Assembly (NCBI GenBank): GCA_028285445.1
Contig: JANQPQ010000011.1
Coordinates: 1 to 64,000, forward strand
Direction: 5' to 3'
Length of the DNA: 64,000 bases
Origin: Cyclobacteriaceae bacterium
GTDB lineage: Bacteria > Bacteroidota > Bacteroidia > Cytophagales > Cyclobacteriaceae
Part shown: piece after piece, positions 53,548 to 63,660 of the stretch
Numbering within the stretch: position 1 is the first letter of the stretch
Layout: each line of letters starts with the position of its first letter
Position numbers and translations under genes: made by a program
Notes under the pieces: generated by a model
The model's database searches: none
Seen by the model: only the letters and a program-made list of their open reading frames with translations
Told to the model about the DNA's origin: nothing

Positions 53548-56190
53548 TCACTCGTTCTTCAAAGCCTTACTCAAATTAAGCCTATAGCTACGGATGCTTT
53601 GTACCCCTACCACCAGTACAGCTAGCATCAGCAACAGCGCAATAGGGCCGGCAATCATCCACCATTTTATTGAAATGCGAAAGGCGTAGTTCATAAGCCA
53701 GTCTTCCGCAACCATATAGATCAATGGTATAGCTATTATACTCGCTAACAAAATCATTATTCCTATTTTGTTAAATAGCGTATAGAAGACGTGGAAAACT
53801 GACGCGCCAAGTGTTTTACGTACACCTATTTCTTTTACCCTAGATGCCGCGTTGATGTAGGTCAACCCAAAAATTCCAATGATTACTATCGAAACTGAAA
53901 AAATGGAAAAAAGTGCAAATACTTTACTAAATCGATTGTCGGGCTCATATTGACGTGAGTAGAAGTCTTCGAGCAAGAAGTAATTAAAAGGGTTACCCTC
54001 AAAAACTTCCCCCCAAATCCGCTGAATCTCGTTCATTCGAGGCAGTTGACTGCCCGTTGCAAATTTCAGGTAGCAATAGCCTTTCGGGTTGCTTCTAACT
54101 TCAAATATTATTGGTTGATATTCACGTCTTAACGATTGCTGATGGAAATCATCCACTACACCAATAATCATCGGAGTTGAATTCCTCCTGTAAATTATTT
54201 TGTTCCCGATAGCTTCTTCCGGGGAGCCAAAGCCCAGAAGATCGCTGGCAGCTTTATTAATCACTATGGCTTGTTGATCAGTACTAAAAGATTGGTCGAA
54301 ATTCCTTCCAGCGATGAATGAGAACTCTAATTCCGAAAGGAATTCATAGTCTACCTGAGTAAAGTAGTAATTGCCAGCACTTTCTTCCTGATCTCCGATC
54401 TTTCTTACATAGCCAGTGGCTTGTCCCCTGATTTCTTGCCCGGGAAGAAAATTGCCCAGTGTTACATTGCTGACGTTATTCAATTTGGAAACAGTGGTTT
54501 TGAAATTTGTGAGCCTGGCGTCATAAATCGAATCATTGCCGGTATCTACGGTTGGCCCCGGAATTACTATTGTATTGAATATATTGGCGCCAACCTCCTT
54601 AGAACTTACAAACTTCATCTGATCTAACGTAATGATCGAAAAGCCCAATACCAACAGTGAGAGGGTAAACTGAAATCCAACCAGTAAATTACTCTTACTC
54701 TGAATAGAAAATTGCTCAGTAAGATTTACTTTTTGAGCCTTATCCAATTTGAGTTTTGAAATTATTATTGCTGGATAAATGGCAGAAATTCCAATCCCTA
54801 CCAGGTACGATAGAACTGCTATTGACCAGAAATCAGGTGGAACATTCTCAAGATCAATTCGATGCCCAAGTAAAGGAGATATCAGTGGTTCTGCTACAAA
54901 AAGTAGAAGCAGCACAAGGGCCATTGAAATTGTATTGATAACAAGCCCTTCAATAAAAATCCTGTTAAAAATATGAGACGAGCTGGCCCAAAATACTCTT
55001 CCCACCGCAATTTCTGTGCTTCTTTTCTGGGCATTAGCTCGAGTGAAATTGATGTAGTTGGTGCCAGCTACAATTATGATGACTATGGCAACCGTGGCCA
55101 TAAGCCAAATTTCTTTGATGCTACCATTAGGTTGAAATTCGTTGGCAAGATTTGAGCCCAAATGAATGTCTGTTAGCGGCTTAGGAATAAGTGCCATTTC
55201 CTGGTCAGGCTTATATTTCGAAATGATTTTTTCCAACCCTGCTATTATGCTGGAATCATCGCTGTGCTTTGATTTATAGTATGTATAAAAAGAATCACCC
55301 CAATTCTGGAGTTCGTTCTCCAATTGAGAATAGAGATTTAGCGAGATTAAAAAATCAAATTTTAAATGGCTGTTTGGCGGTAGATCTTCAACAACTCCCG
55401 TAATCGTGTATGTTACATGGTTATTGTAGCCAGTCGCTGACCAAAAACCATAGGCCCCATCAATTGTCATTTGTTTCCCTATTGGGTCATTCGTCCCAAA
55501 GTATTTCAACGCAATAGATTTAGAGATTACCAGCGACCGAGCTTCTCTCAATGTATGTTCCGGCGCTCCTGCTACTAAAGGCAACTTGAATAAGCTGAAG
55601 AAACTTGAGTCTGCTCCAATAATTCCTTCCTCTCTAAATACCTTATCTCCAGCAGTCACCACTACGTTTCCTCTTACTTTATGTACCCTGCATGCTGCCT
55701 CAACTGATGGAAAAGACAGATTAAGTTCCTCGGCCACTCGAGAGAACGTGGTTGCGGAATGGTCGACAGAACCTTGAGTAGTAATTTGGTCGATGCGGTA
55801 AATCCTATGATGATCTTCGTGGAATTTGTCGAAGCTATTTTCAAACCGTATGTACTCCATAATTAACAGGGATGAAAACAGGCTTAATGACAGTCCAACA
55901 ATATTTATTGAAGAGAATAGGCTGTTTTTTTTCAGGTATCTGAACGAAATGATGAAATTAATCCTAAGCAAGGGACTAAACTTCCAGCCCTTGATTCCTA
56001 TAGACTTAATTGCAAATGGCCTTAGTAGATTCAATACCTGAAACCAGTACAAGGTTCTTTTCTTGAATGATGAGGAATTATTCTGCTGGTAATACTCATG
56101 GAGGTCGCCTATTACTCCCTCCAGAATTTCCGGCTTACAAAGCAGGCGTAATAACGTGTCTGCTAAACGCGGGGGCGTATTCTTCCTCAT
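53548..56190 (-). CDS. FtsX-type ABC transporter permease with N-terminal prefix domain
   Basis: 880 residues. Residues 1-75 are the permease prefix domain (LADTLLRLLCKPEILEGVIGDLHEYY in part) typical of Bacteroidota pairs with PadR. Then MacB-like periplasmic domains and FtsX transmembrane blocks (two sets, about 95-115/365-480 and 750-870, with GVRKTLGASVFHVF). It probably works with a separate ATPase in antimicrobial peptide or lipoprotein handling. The ATG overlaps the end of the padR gene. Confidence 0.88.
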   Translation of the reverse strand: MRKNTPPRLADTLLRLLCKPEILEGVIGDLHEYYQQNNSSSFKKRTLYWFQVLNLLRPFAIKSIGIKGWKFSPLLRINFIISFRYLKKNSLFSSINIVGLSLSLFSSLLIMEYIRFENSFDKFHEDHHRIYRIDQITTQGSVDHSATTFSRVAEELNLSFPSVEAACRVHKVRGNVVVTAGDKVFREEGIIGADSSFFSLFKLPLVAGAPEHTLREARSLVISKSIALKYFGTNDPIGKQMTIDGAYGFWSATGYNNHVTYTITGVVEDLPPNSHLKFDFLISLNLYSQLENELQNWGDSFYTYYKSKHSDDSSIIAGLEKIISKYKPDQEMALIPKPLTDIHLGSNLANEFQPNGSIKEIWLMATVAIVIIIVAGTNYINFTRANAQKRSTEIAVGRVFWASSSHIFNRIFIEGLVINTISMALVLLLLFVAEPLISPLLGHRIDLENVPPDFWSIAVLSYLVGIGISAIYPAIIISKLKLDKAQKVNLTEQFSIQSKSNLLVGFQFTLSLLVLGFSIITLDQMKFVSSKEVGANIFNTIVIPGPTVDTGNDSIYDARLTNFKTTVSKLNNVSNVTLGNFLPGQEIRGQATGYVRKIGDQEESAGNYYFTQVDYEFLSELEFSFIAGRNFDQSFSTDQQAIVINKAASDLLGFGSPEEAIGNKIIYRRNSTPMIIGVVDDFHQQSLRREYQPIIFEVRSNPKGYCYLKFATGSQLPRMNEIQRIWGEVFEGNPFNYFLLEDFYSRQYEPDNRFSKVFALFSIFSVSIVIIGIFGLTYINAASRVKEIGVRKTLGASVFHVFYTLFNKIGIMILLASIIAIPLIYMVAEDWLMNYAFRISIKWWMIAGPIALLLMLAVLVVGVQSIRSYRLNLSKALKNE

Positions 56191-56525
56191 ATCTTGCTCA
56201 GGGTTAACTCAGGAATTTGTCCCCAAAGCTTTACTTTCTCGTCTCTGGATTTCACTAAAAAACTCATTCCGGATTTAGTCGCCCGGATTAATCTCTTCCT
56301 TCTCCCTCCTCTTTCGTTGGTCGGTTCTCCCATATGGGTAACAACAAGACCTTTTTTTTCCAGGCGGGCAACTGTGGCGTGTACTGCCCCTATAGTAGCT
56401 ACCCTATCCGTTTGCTCTTGTATCTCGTTGCAAATATCCAACCCGTAAGCATCACCATTTTTCAGAGCCACGATTAGTAACACCAACTCCTCAAACTCTC
56501 CCAGTGTCTTAGCTTCTACTTTCAT
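56187..56525 (-). CDS. PadR-family transcriptional regulator
   Basis: The ATG at 56525 gives 112 residues (MKVEAKTLGEFEELVLLIVA), which suits the family; an extension to 56624 is unlikely. Winged helix with YGLDICNEIQEQ and TVARLEKKGLVVTHMGEPTNERGGRRKR. It most likely represses the permease gene, whose ATG overlaps its stop. Confidence 0.88.
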   Translation of the reverse strand: MKVEAKTLGEFEELVLLIVALKNGDAYGLDICNEIQEQTDRVATIGAVHATVARLEKKGLVVTHMGEPTNERGGRRKRLIRATKSGMSFLVKSRDEKVKLWGQIPELTLSKI

Positions 56526-56632
56526 TAGTTCTATTTTATAGATGTAATAATACGAAGCTTTGTAGTTATTTGTTCTATGATGTAGATAAAATATAAAAAT
56601 TAAAACCTTTGCTAGATTGTCCACATAATAAG

Positions 56633-56663
56633 AAAAGGCCGCCTCAACTGGAGGCGACCTTTT
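56633..56663 (-). terminator. Intrinsic terminator
   Basis: AAAAGG-CCGCCTC, AACTG, GAGGCGA-CCTTTT, near-symmetric, lying 25 bp after the stop of the leftward 56688 gene and able to work in both directions. Confidence 0.7.
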
Positions 56664-56687
56664 GAACCACTACTAAATCAAGCCCTT

Positions 56688-57566
56688 TTAGCTATTTTTT
56701 CTCTTGGGAGTCAGGTCTATCTCTTTGCTTCTACCGTTATGGGTTACTGTTATGATATTGTCACAATCTCCATCTCCGTAGTTCACTATGTAAACCTCTC
56801 CACCTCTAACAACTTCTTTGATTCCGGCAACTGGGATAAATACTCCCTGTAGGTGACAACGTCTTTTCCAAAGTAGTCTTTCAATAATTGTTACTGAGTA
56901 TTCCTGTCCTGCTCGGGTTCCGTTACCTGAACCAGTTACCTCAAACTCATCGTCAAGAGGATTGGCAGCACGTACCCACTTCCTTACTTTTTCGAAATCT
57001 CTGGTCGCAACAACTCCATCCTCGCTTGTAATCTTTCCGCCTACAAGTTTGATGTTGAAAGTTGGGGCACCTAGCAAATCGCCATTGGCGTCGGTAATAT
57101 TCTCGATAATTCGCGTTCCCTCAACTAGCTTTCCATTCACTACGAAGTTCTCGAGCACAAAAGTGATTACAGAACCAGGTATAAACCTGCGACCAGTATA
57201 AGTGATAATGATTTTCCCTGATCGAACGTTACCCCGAGGGTCTTCACAATCTGCGGCAAACTCAATGGTAATAGTTTTCTCTTCCGGGTTATGCGAAATC
57301 GTGGCACAATCAAGCCTGTCGTCATCTGGCATTTGCACTTTACCACCGGCAGAAGCGTCGGCGATAATCATACTCTCACTTACGATGTCATCAAGGTCTT
57401 CGAATTCTACCTCTACTAATGCTTCAGCTTCCAATTCTGCTGAATCTATATCGGTGTTGTCAACGTCATTCTCACACGCTGCGAACCCGACGGCTACTAA
57501 AAGAATGAATGCGTACTTAACTGCACTATCTTTGATTTTGATTAGATTTGAACTTAACATTTTCAT
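56688..57566 (-). CDS. Lipoprotein of unknown function
   Basis: 292 residues with a lipobox near VGFAAC (residue 31). The mature start is very acidic, followed by beta-rich sequence (GKIIITYTGRRFIPGSVI, GGKITSEDGVVATRDF, GDGDCDNIITVTHNG). No family is recognised. It is likely an outer-membrane-anchored surface protein. Function unknown. Confidence 0.6.
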   Translation of the reverse strand: MKMLSSNLIKIKDSAVKYAFILLVAVGFAACENDVDNTDIDSAELEAEALVEVEFEDLDDIVSESMIIADASAGGKVQMPDDDRLDCATISHNPEEKTITIEFAADCEDPRGNVRSGKIIITYTGRRFIPGSVITFVLENFVVNGKLVEGTRIIENITDANGDLLGAPTFNIKLVGGKITSEDGVVATRDFEKVRKWVRAANPLDDEFEVTGSGNGTRAGQEYSVTIIERLLWKRRCHLQGVFIPVAGIKEVVRGGEVYIVNYGDGDCDNIITVTHNGRSKEIDLTPKRKNS

Positions 57567-57673
57567 CTTCTTAAACTCTAATTTTGGTTAGTTACATCTT
57601 AGAGCAGAATAGATGAGAAAGGTTTAAAGAGGGTAAGAAAATTTTTAAGTTTTTTTGCCCTCTTCCTAATTTA

Positions 57674-57707
57674 TACCCCCATAGTGACTCCAGGGGGTTT
57701 TTTTTGC
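57674..57707 (+). terminator. Orphan hairpin with T tract
   Basis: ACCCCC, 12-nt loop, GGGGGT and eight T on the plus strand. No plus-strand gene precedes it, so it may end a small unrecognised RNA. Confidence 0.45.
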
Positions 57708-57795
57708 GAAAATTATTTTTGGATTTTTTTCTGCAGAAGGTGGAAAATAGACACGACCTGAATTCTAACGAAGCCGCCAGTCTTCCCTCGCGCAT

Positions 57796-57827
57796 AAAAA
57801 AAGCCCCAGTGCTGGCACCAAGGCTTT
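57796..57827 (-). terminator. Intrinsic terminator after the S9 peptidase gene
   Basis: On the minus strand: GCC..GTGC-CA-GCAC..GGC followed by seven T. It ends the leftward unit that starts at 59796. Confidence 0.65.
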
Positions 57828-57849
57828 CTTCTGTTTTCTAAAAATAATG

Positions 57850-59796
57850 CTACATCGCCTCTTCCTCTTTTCCCCAAAGGTGTTTATCCAGGAATGCTAA
57901 CACACTTTCAGAGGCTTCTATTTGATTTTCTTTCTTCAGGAACCCATGGCCTTCGTCATCGAAGATCACGTATTCTACCGGAACACCATTGGCTCGAGCC
58001 CCTTCTACTATCTCATCAGATTCGATTTTCAGGACCCGCGGGTCGTTTGCTCCTTGCAGCACAATTACTGGCTTAACGATATTGCTGGCATGGAATAACG
58101 GTGATTTGTTATACAACGCCACTGAATCTTGGTAAGGGTCTCCCATTTCCTGGTAGAGTGCATCTTTAAATGCTTCCCACCATGGTGGAATACTTTTTAG
58201 GGTACGCAGCCAGTTGGTTACACCAAAGTAGTTAACACCGACAGTAAATTCCTCCGGTGCAAAGGTCAGGGCAGCCATCACCATGTATCCACCATAACTT
58301 CCACCCATAATGCCAATCTTATCTGGATCTACATAGCCAGTAGACTCCAGAAATTTCTTAGACCAGATGCAATCTTTCAGGTCAACGTCACCGTGCTTCT
58401 GATCATCGGCAGCGTAAAAAGACTTACCATAACCCGAGCTTCCCCGGTTATTCACAGACAATACCACATAGCCATGATTAACCAGGTATTGTATCCTGAA
58501 TTGGTAATTCAGCCGTCGCTGCCCACCGGGGCCACCATGGATATCGAGAATTGCCGGGCGCAATTCGCCAGGTTGAATTCCCTTTGGTTTGTAAAGCAGG
58601 GCGGGTATCTCCATGCCATCAAACGACTTGAAACGTATCACTTCGCCTGCTACCAGGTCGTCCTGGTTAATTTCAGGGTTCATGGTATCTGATAAGCTCT
58701 TGTACTCCTTACTTTCAAAATTGTAGACATAGAGATTGCTTGGAGAAGTTGAGCTGTTCACATAAAACGCCATTTGCTTTTCACTGTCTGAGATATTTAC
58801 TGATGTTATCTCCCCTTCCGGCAATGTTGGCAGCTCCACTTTCGAACCGTCAGCGGTATTATAAATGATAATCTCTGTCTTAGCATCAGCATTGATACCT
58901 ATGAAACGATATTTGCCGGTTTTGGAAAGACCCGCAAATACGATATCCCAGGCTGCTTCTTCTACAACTTCCCTGTTGCCTGTCTCAAGCTCATAACTCA
59001 TCAGGTATGTAAATTCTTTACCTTCATTAGTGGTATAATACAGTTTGCTATTGTCCAGGCTGAAATATTGCGGACTATAGGTAGCCATTCCTTCGTGCTC
59101 AGAGAGCAAAATATTCTCACCACTCTCCAGGTCTCTCAGGTACATGTTGTTATTGTTAGTGGTTATCGGCTGTACCAGCGTGAGAAACTTGCGGTTTGGC
59201 GAAATCGCCCCAACGATGTAGTTGGTGTTTTCAAAGACTAACCGAGACGAATAAAGATCTCCCTCCATAGTTTCACCAGTGTTGGATATGTCCACTTCGT
59301 AGAGATCGAAAAACTTTGGATCCCTACTGTTACTAGTGAGGAAAAAGCTTTTATCATCCTGCGCCCAACCATAAAACTGGGCCTTGGCAGTGCTATCAGG
59401 AATGAGGTCCTTGACGGTGCCATCTACGTTCCTCACGTAAATGTGATTGATCTCATTGCCACCCTGATCACTGGTGAATAAAAATCTTTCATCATCAGGG
59501 AAATAGGAAATGGCCAAAGCATAGTCTTGATCTGAACTTGTCAACGCTGTTGACTGCCCAGAGGCTATATCAACCTCATAGGCATTAAAGATCCCTGTTT
59601 CTTTGCTGGTGTAAAGGATTTTACTCTCATCGGGAGAAAATGAACTTCCAAAGATCTGGACGGTGTTCATGAACTGCTCGATAGAGTACTCTGCTGGCGG
59701 ACTTTCCACCTCCTCAACCGGCCCTCCACCGGTACATTGCACAAATGCAATCAGGCCCACCATTGCCATGAAGGATAGAATCTTGGTTTTAGTCAT
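57850..59796 (-). CDS. S9-family peptidase lipoprotein
   Basis: 648 residues with a lipobox (LIAFVQC, near 21). A propeller of about 380 residues has SPDESKILYTS and YFPDDERFLFTS. The hydrolase domain shows the nucleophile in MGGSYGGYMVM (near 495), Asp in GANDPRVLK (near 582) and His in DDEGHGFLKKE (near 613). Similar to dipeptidyl aminopeptidase-like enzymes. Anchored in the envelope, trimming peptides. Confidence 0.9.
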   Translation of the reverse strand: MTKTKILSFMAMVGLIAFVQCTGGGPVEEVESPPAEYSIEQFMNTVQIFGSSFSPDESKILYTSKETGIFNAYEVDIASGQSTALTSSDQDYALAISYFPDDERFLFTSDQGGNEINHIYVRNVDGTVKDLIPDSTAKAQFYGWAQDDKSFFLTSNSRDPKFFDLYEVDISNTGETMEGDLYSSRLVFENTNYIVGAISPNRKFLTLVQPITTNNNNMYLRDLESGENILLSEHEGMATYSPQYFSLDNSKLYYTTNEGKEFTYLMSYELETGNREVVEEAAWDIVFAGLSKTGKYRFIGINADAKTEIIIYNTADGSKVELPTLPEGEITSVNISDSEKQMAFYVNSSTSPSNLYVYNFESKEYKSLSDTMNPEINQDDLVAGEVIRFKSFDGMEIPALLYKPKGIQPGELRPAILDIHGGPGGQRRLNYQFRIQYLVNHGYVVLSVNNRGSSGYGKSFYAADDQKHGDVDLKDCIWSKKFLESTGYVDPDKIGIMGGSYGGYMVMAALTFAPEEFTVGVNYFGVTNWLRTLKSIPPWWEAFKDALYQEMGDPYQDSVALYNKSPLFHASNIVKPVIVLQGANDPRVLKIESDEIVEGARANGVPVEYVIFDDEGHGFLKKENQIEASESVLAFLDKHLWGKEEEAM

Positions 59797-60037
59797 GATT
59801 AGTTGTTTACAGTTGTCGATTTAATGTAAAAGGGGCTAATAATTAGCTCCCGGTGCAAAATGGGATACCAAGGAACCCATTAAACAGGTGAAAGTCAATG
59901 TAAAAAGTGAAGAAATGGTACCACTGATCAAAAACTGATGGTTGCCGGTAGTTACGCCATTACCGGCATTTGATAATTCTCTCCCAATCATTCTTTACGG
60001 TTGAAATGATCTTGGTTGAAGTCAAAAGGCCAACTAA

Positions 60038-60661
60038 ATGAAAACGATTATCACCTCAATTATCTTATTACTATCGATACCGGCTTGGGCGTTTCAATCA
60101 GACTGGAACAAGGGTAGTATTACATTAAAATCTGGTGACAAAATAGAAGCGGAATTAGTCTATAAATCGAGGAAAGAGCTGCTACAATACAAGCAGGGAG
60201 AAATCGTCAGAACTTTGAGTCCGGCTGAAGTGAAGTTCTTTGCATTCCAGGATAAGGACAATGGCCTGGAGCGAAGTTTCCAGTCGTACTCTTACCGCAG
60301 CAAAAACCGAGAGAAGATCAGCACTTTTTTAGAGATAGTAATTGATGGAGAGGCCAAGTTCCTAATTAAGGAAACTTTCGCCGACGTTGAGATTCCAGCA
60401 CCAAAGGACCTCCTTAGATTGCAAGACAATCATTATAACTATTATGATGGATTTGTTATCCTGAATTATCAGCTCTACCCAACCGTGGATTTTAAGAAAG
60501 AGATTCTTCCTGCCCTAATCAGTTCCAATGCTGAAATCAGGGACTACGTAAAGCAAAACAGACTGAACAGCAAGAAATATCCCGATCAATTGAGAATCAT
60601 CGATTACTACAACTCGTTATTCGATTCTAATTACAAGTTCGCAATAGCCGGAGAAAAGTAA
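60038..60661 (+). CDS. Exported protein of unknown function
   Basis: 207 residues with a signal peptide (MKTIITSIILLLSIPAWA). The sequence has GSITLKSGDKIEAELVYKS and GEIVRTLSPAEVKFFAFQD, a beta-rich pattern seen in Bacteroidota envelope proteins. No family is recognised. It stands 112 bp before the permease gene. Confidence 0.5.
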   Translation: MKTIITSIILLLSIPAWAFQSDWNKGSITLKSGDKIEAELVYKSRKELLQYKQGEIVRTLSPAEVKFFAFQDKDNGLERSFQSYSYRSKNREKISTFLEIVIDGEAKFLIKETFADVEIPAPKDLLRLQDNHYNYYDGFVILNYQLYPTVDFKKEILPALISSNAEIRDYVKQNRLNSKKYPDQLRIIDYYNSLFDSNYKFAIAGEK

Positions 60662-60773
60662 CAATTCCCGCAGCTGGCTTGGACCATTTATATTAAGGTT
60701 CAGTACCATATTTGCCCGCTTCAGGCGTAACCTTTTGCTAAAGGCCCGGTATTGTGAATAAATTCGACTTATT

Positions 60774-63176
60774 ATGTGGCCCAACTATCTTACCAGTGCA
60801 TTTCGCAACATTGCGAAATACTCACTCTATTCAACAATTAACATCACAAGTCTGGCTATTGGCATTGCATTTTGCATTGTCATATACTTGTTCATAACCG
60901 ATGAAAGAAGCTTCGATGCTTTTCATGAGAAGTCTTCAAGCATTTATCGGCTAGATGAAGTACAGAGCTTCCCGGGTACCAATACCCAAAAAGTGGCACT
61001 TTCGATGCCGGGCATGGCCCCGGCCCTGCTAGCCGAATATCCAGAAGTAACAAATTATACCCGATACTTTGGACGCAGCAACAGGCTTTATCAGTATGGG
61101 GAAACCCGGCAGTTGATAGAACAAACTGTATTCGTTGATAGCACCTTCCTGGATATTTTCGATTTCGAATTGTTAGAGGGAGATCGGGAAACGGCCCTTG
61201 ATAACCCCCGCTCTATGCTACTTACAGCCGAAACCGTTGCCAGCCTTAGCACTGCGGACAAGTCTATGCTGGGGGAGTTGGTTGTAATAAATGAAACCAC
61301 CTATACGGTTACCGGCATTCTGGCCAATGTACCCGAGAACTCTCATATGCAGTTCGATGCGCTACTCTCTATGAATACCATTACCAGTGATGATCCCGAA
61401 TTCAACAACCAGTTCGGGTCGAATTACCTGGTTACTTACCTCACTATTGAAGATGGAGTGGATATGGAAGACCTAGAAGTTAAGCTGCAGGAGTTGTTGC
61501 CCAGACACATGGATAATGAGAATATCAACGACTTCTACAAGCTGTTTCTTCAGCCGCTACCAGAGGTACATCTCGCATCAATGGATATCGAGCATGACTA
61601 CCACAATTACAGAAAATTCAATGGCAGCTACTTAGATGTTTTTGCCTTAGTTGGCTTATTTATCTTGCTTATTGCCTGTGTAAACTTTATGAATCTGGTT
61701 ACAGCGAGGGCCAGCTACAGGTGGAAGGAGGTTGGCGTTAGGAAGTCAGTTGGCGCTGGCAAGGTGCAACTGCTGGTACAATTCATCTTAGAGACGTTTA
61801 TAATTGGAATTATTTCCTTTGCTGCCGCCTTGCTTATAGACGTGGTGCTGATTGAAATTATCGACTCTTATGTAGGACGTAGGCTGGATCTGATGGTATT
61901 TCTTTCACAGCCTCTATTGTTAGTTGCCACCTTTGTGGGCACCCTGGCATTGGCCATAATATCCGGTTTATATCCGTCATTTTACATGGCCTCCTTTCAA
62001 CCTGCCAAGGCGTTAAAAGGTCAAGCAATGAAAGCCAAAAAGTCGTTGCTAAGCAAGGGGTTAATTGTGCTACAGTTTGGCCTCGGTATAGCCATGATCG
62101 TTAGCACACTGTTCGTAATGCAGCAGATTAATTTTATTAATAGTAAAGACCTGGGCTTTAATAGGGATCAGATTCTGTTAATAGACATGAACGGCACTGC
62201 CAACGAGCAATTTGAAGTGCTTAAGACGGAGCTACTTAAGAACAGTAATGTGCTTGGGGTAACTGCCTCGGGACAACGGATTGGCAATAACTTTCATCAG
62301 TGGGGATTCAAGGTTAAAACCGATACGGCAGTGGTGCAAATGACACCTTCCAATGTCTTTGTTGACTACGACTACCTTGATGTTTACAACATTAGGCTGA
62401 AAGACGGCAGAACTTTCTCTAAAGATTATTCAACTGATAATGGGATGGCTTTTGTAGTTAATGAGGCCTTAGTAAAGGACATGGGTCTTGGCGATAAGGC
62501 CGTAGGCACGGAAGCGGGGCATGGATGGTATCATGATGATTCTTTAGGTACTATCATTGGTGTTGCAGAAGACTTTAACTTCAACTCCTTGCATTACGAA
62601 ATCAATACGCTAGCCATGGCGGTACACTCCGATTGGGGTTACGATGAAATGTCGATAAAGATCAATCCAGAAAATATGAGCCAAACTATTGCCGAAGTGG
62701 AAGCTCAGTGGAATAGTCTTGTAACAGATTGGCCATTTGAGTACTCATTCCTTGACTCCCATTTCGAGGAACTTTACAGATCGGATAACCAGATGAGTGC
62801 AGTCATTAGCCTAATCACCGTTTTTGCTATTCTTATTGCCTGTATGGGCTTATTTGGATTGGCTGCCATTACTACAGAAAGAAGAATCAAGGAAATAGGC
62901 ATTCGCAAAATATTGGGCGCCGGCGTTAGCCAAATTATTATATCGCTATCTAAGTCGTTTGCAATTCTAATTACAATTGCCTTTATACTATTCATACCTC
63001 TCACCTACCTATATGTAGATTCCTGGCTGGGGAATTTTGCCTATAAAATCAGTATCGGGGTCTTGCCATTTTTGGGAGGTGGTATCATCGCACTAATTAT
63101 TGCTATTTCAACAGTTAGCTATCACACCTGGCGTTCAGCGCGGGCTAATCCGGTTGATATCATCCGTTACGAATAA
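60774..63176 (+). CDS. FtsX-type ABC transporter permease
   Basis: 800 residues. Two FtsX domains (transmembrane blocks near 20-45, 285-420 and 680-790, with KEVGVRKSVGAGKVQL and KEIGIRKILGAGVSQI) and MacB-like periplasmic regions (near 50-270 and 450-660). It lacks the prefix domain of the permease at 53548 and no PadR gene is adjacent. It needs an ATPase encoded elsewhere. Likely role: export or envelope stress. Confidence 0.88.
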   Translation: MWPNYLTSAFRNIAKYSLYSTINITSLAIGIAFCIVIYLFITDERSFDAFHEKSSSIYRLDEVQSFPGTNTQKVALSMPGMAPALLAEYPEVTNYTRYFGRSNRLYQYGETRQLIEQTVFVDSTFLDIFDFELLEGDRETALDNPRSMLLTAETVASLSTADKSMLGELVVINETTYTVTGILANVPENSHMQFDALLSMNTITSDDPEFNNQFGSNYLVTYLTIEDGVDMEDLEVKLQELLPRHMDNENINDFYKLFLQPLPEVHLASMDIEHDYHNYRKFNGSYLDVFALVGLFILLIACVNFMNLVTARASYRWKEVGVRKSVGAGKVQLLVQFILETFIIGIISFAAALLIDVVLIEIIDSYVGRRLDLMVFLSQPLLLVATFVGTLALAIISGLYPSFYMASFQPAKALKGQAMKAKKSLLSKGLIVLQFGLGIAMIVSTLFVMQQINFINSKDLGFNRDQILLIDMNGTANEQFEVLKTELLKNSNVLGVTASGQRIGNNFHQWGFKVKTDTAVVQMTPSNVFVDYDYLDVYNIRLKDGRTFSKDYSTDNGMAFVVNEALVKDMGLGDKAVGTEAGHGWYHDDSLGTIIGVAEDFNFNSLHYEINTLAMAVHSDWGYDEMSIKINPENMSQTIAEVEAQWNSLVTDWPFEYSFLDSHFEELYRSDNQMSAVISLITVFAILIACMGLFGLAAITTERRIKEIGIRKILGAGVSQIIISLSKSFAILITIAFILFIPLTYLYVDSWLGNFAYKISIGVLPFLGGGIIALIIAISTVSYHTWRSARANPVDIIRYE

Positions 63177-63240
63177 AGCACTTTGCATTCTCCATAGACT
63201 GACTATTTTTGTTCGAATTTCGAACTCAAGTAGTTAGTCT

Positions 63241-63660
63241 ATGTCGTTTATCTCTCTCTGTTGGCTGGTTGCGGGGTCTCTGGTTCCTTCTCAAGACGCT
63301 CACAGCACCTTAACGATATCCATTTCAGGAACAGAACATGCAAATGGACAATTAATCTTAACGCTATTTACTACCGAAGATACCTTCCTCAAAGAGCCCT
63401 TCATTACTAAAGAGTACCCAATCAGTAACAGTCTCCACACCACTATTATCCTGGAAGCTGTGCCACATGGAACATATGCTTTCAACGTAATTCATGATGA
63501 AAATAAAAATGGCGAACTTGATGTAAACATGTTTGGTATCCCTAAGGAGCCATATGGGTTTTCAAATCATGCCAGGGGAAAATTTGGACCACCGGCATTC
63601 GAAAATGCCAAGGTTCACGTTAATAGTGCCAGCAAGAAATTTGAGATTACTGTTAAGTAG
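63241..63660 (+). CDS. DUF2141 domain protein
   Basis: 139 residues with a signal-like start (SFISLCWLVAGSLVPSQDA). DUF2141 features: HANGQLILTLFTTEDTFLKE, GTYAFNVIHDENKNGELDVN, FGIPKEPYGFSNHA and ARGKFGPPAFENAK. Exported beta-sandwich protein of unknown function. The 3' end overlaps the converging gene by 8 bp. Confidence 0.83.
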   Translation: MSFISLCWLVAGSLVPSQDAHSTLTISISGTEHANGQLILTLFTTEDTFLKEPFITKEYPISNSLHTTIILEAVPHGTYAFNVIHDENKNGELDVNMFGIPKEPYGFSNHARGKFGPPAFENAKVHVNSASKKFEITVK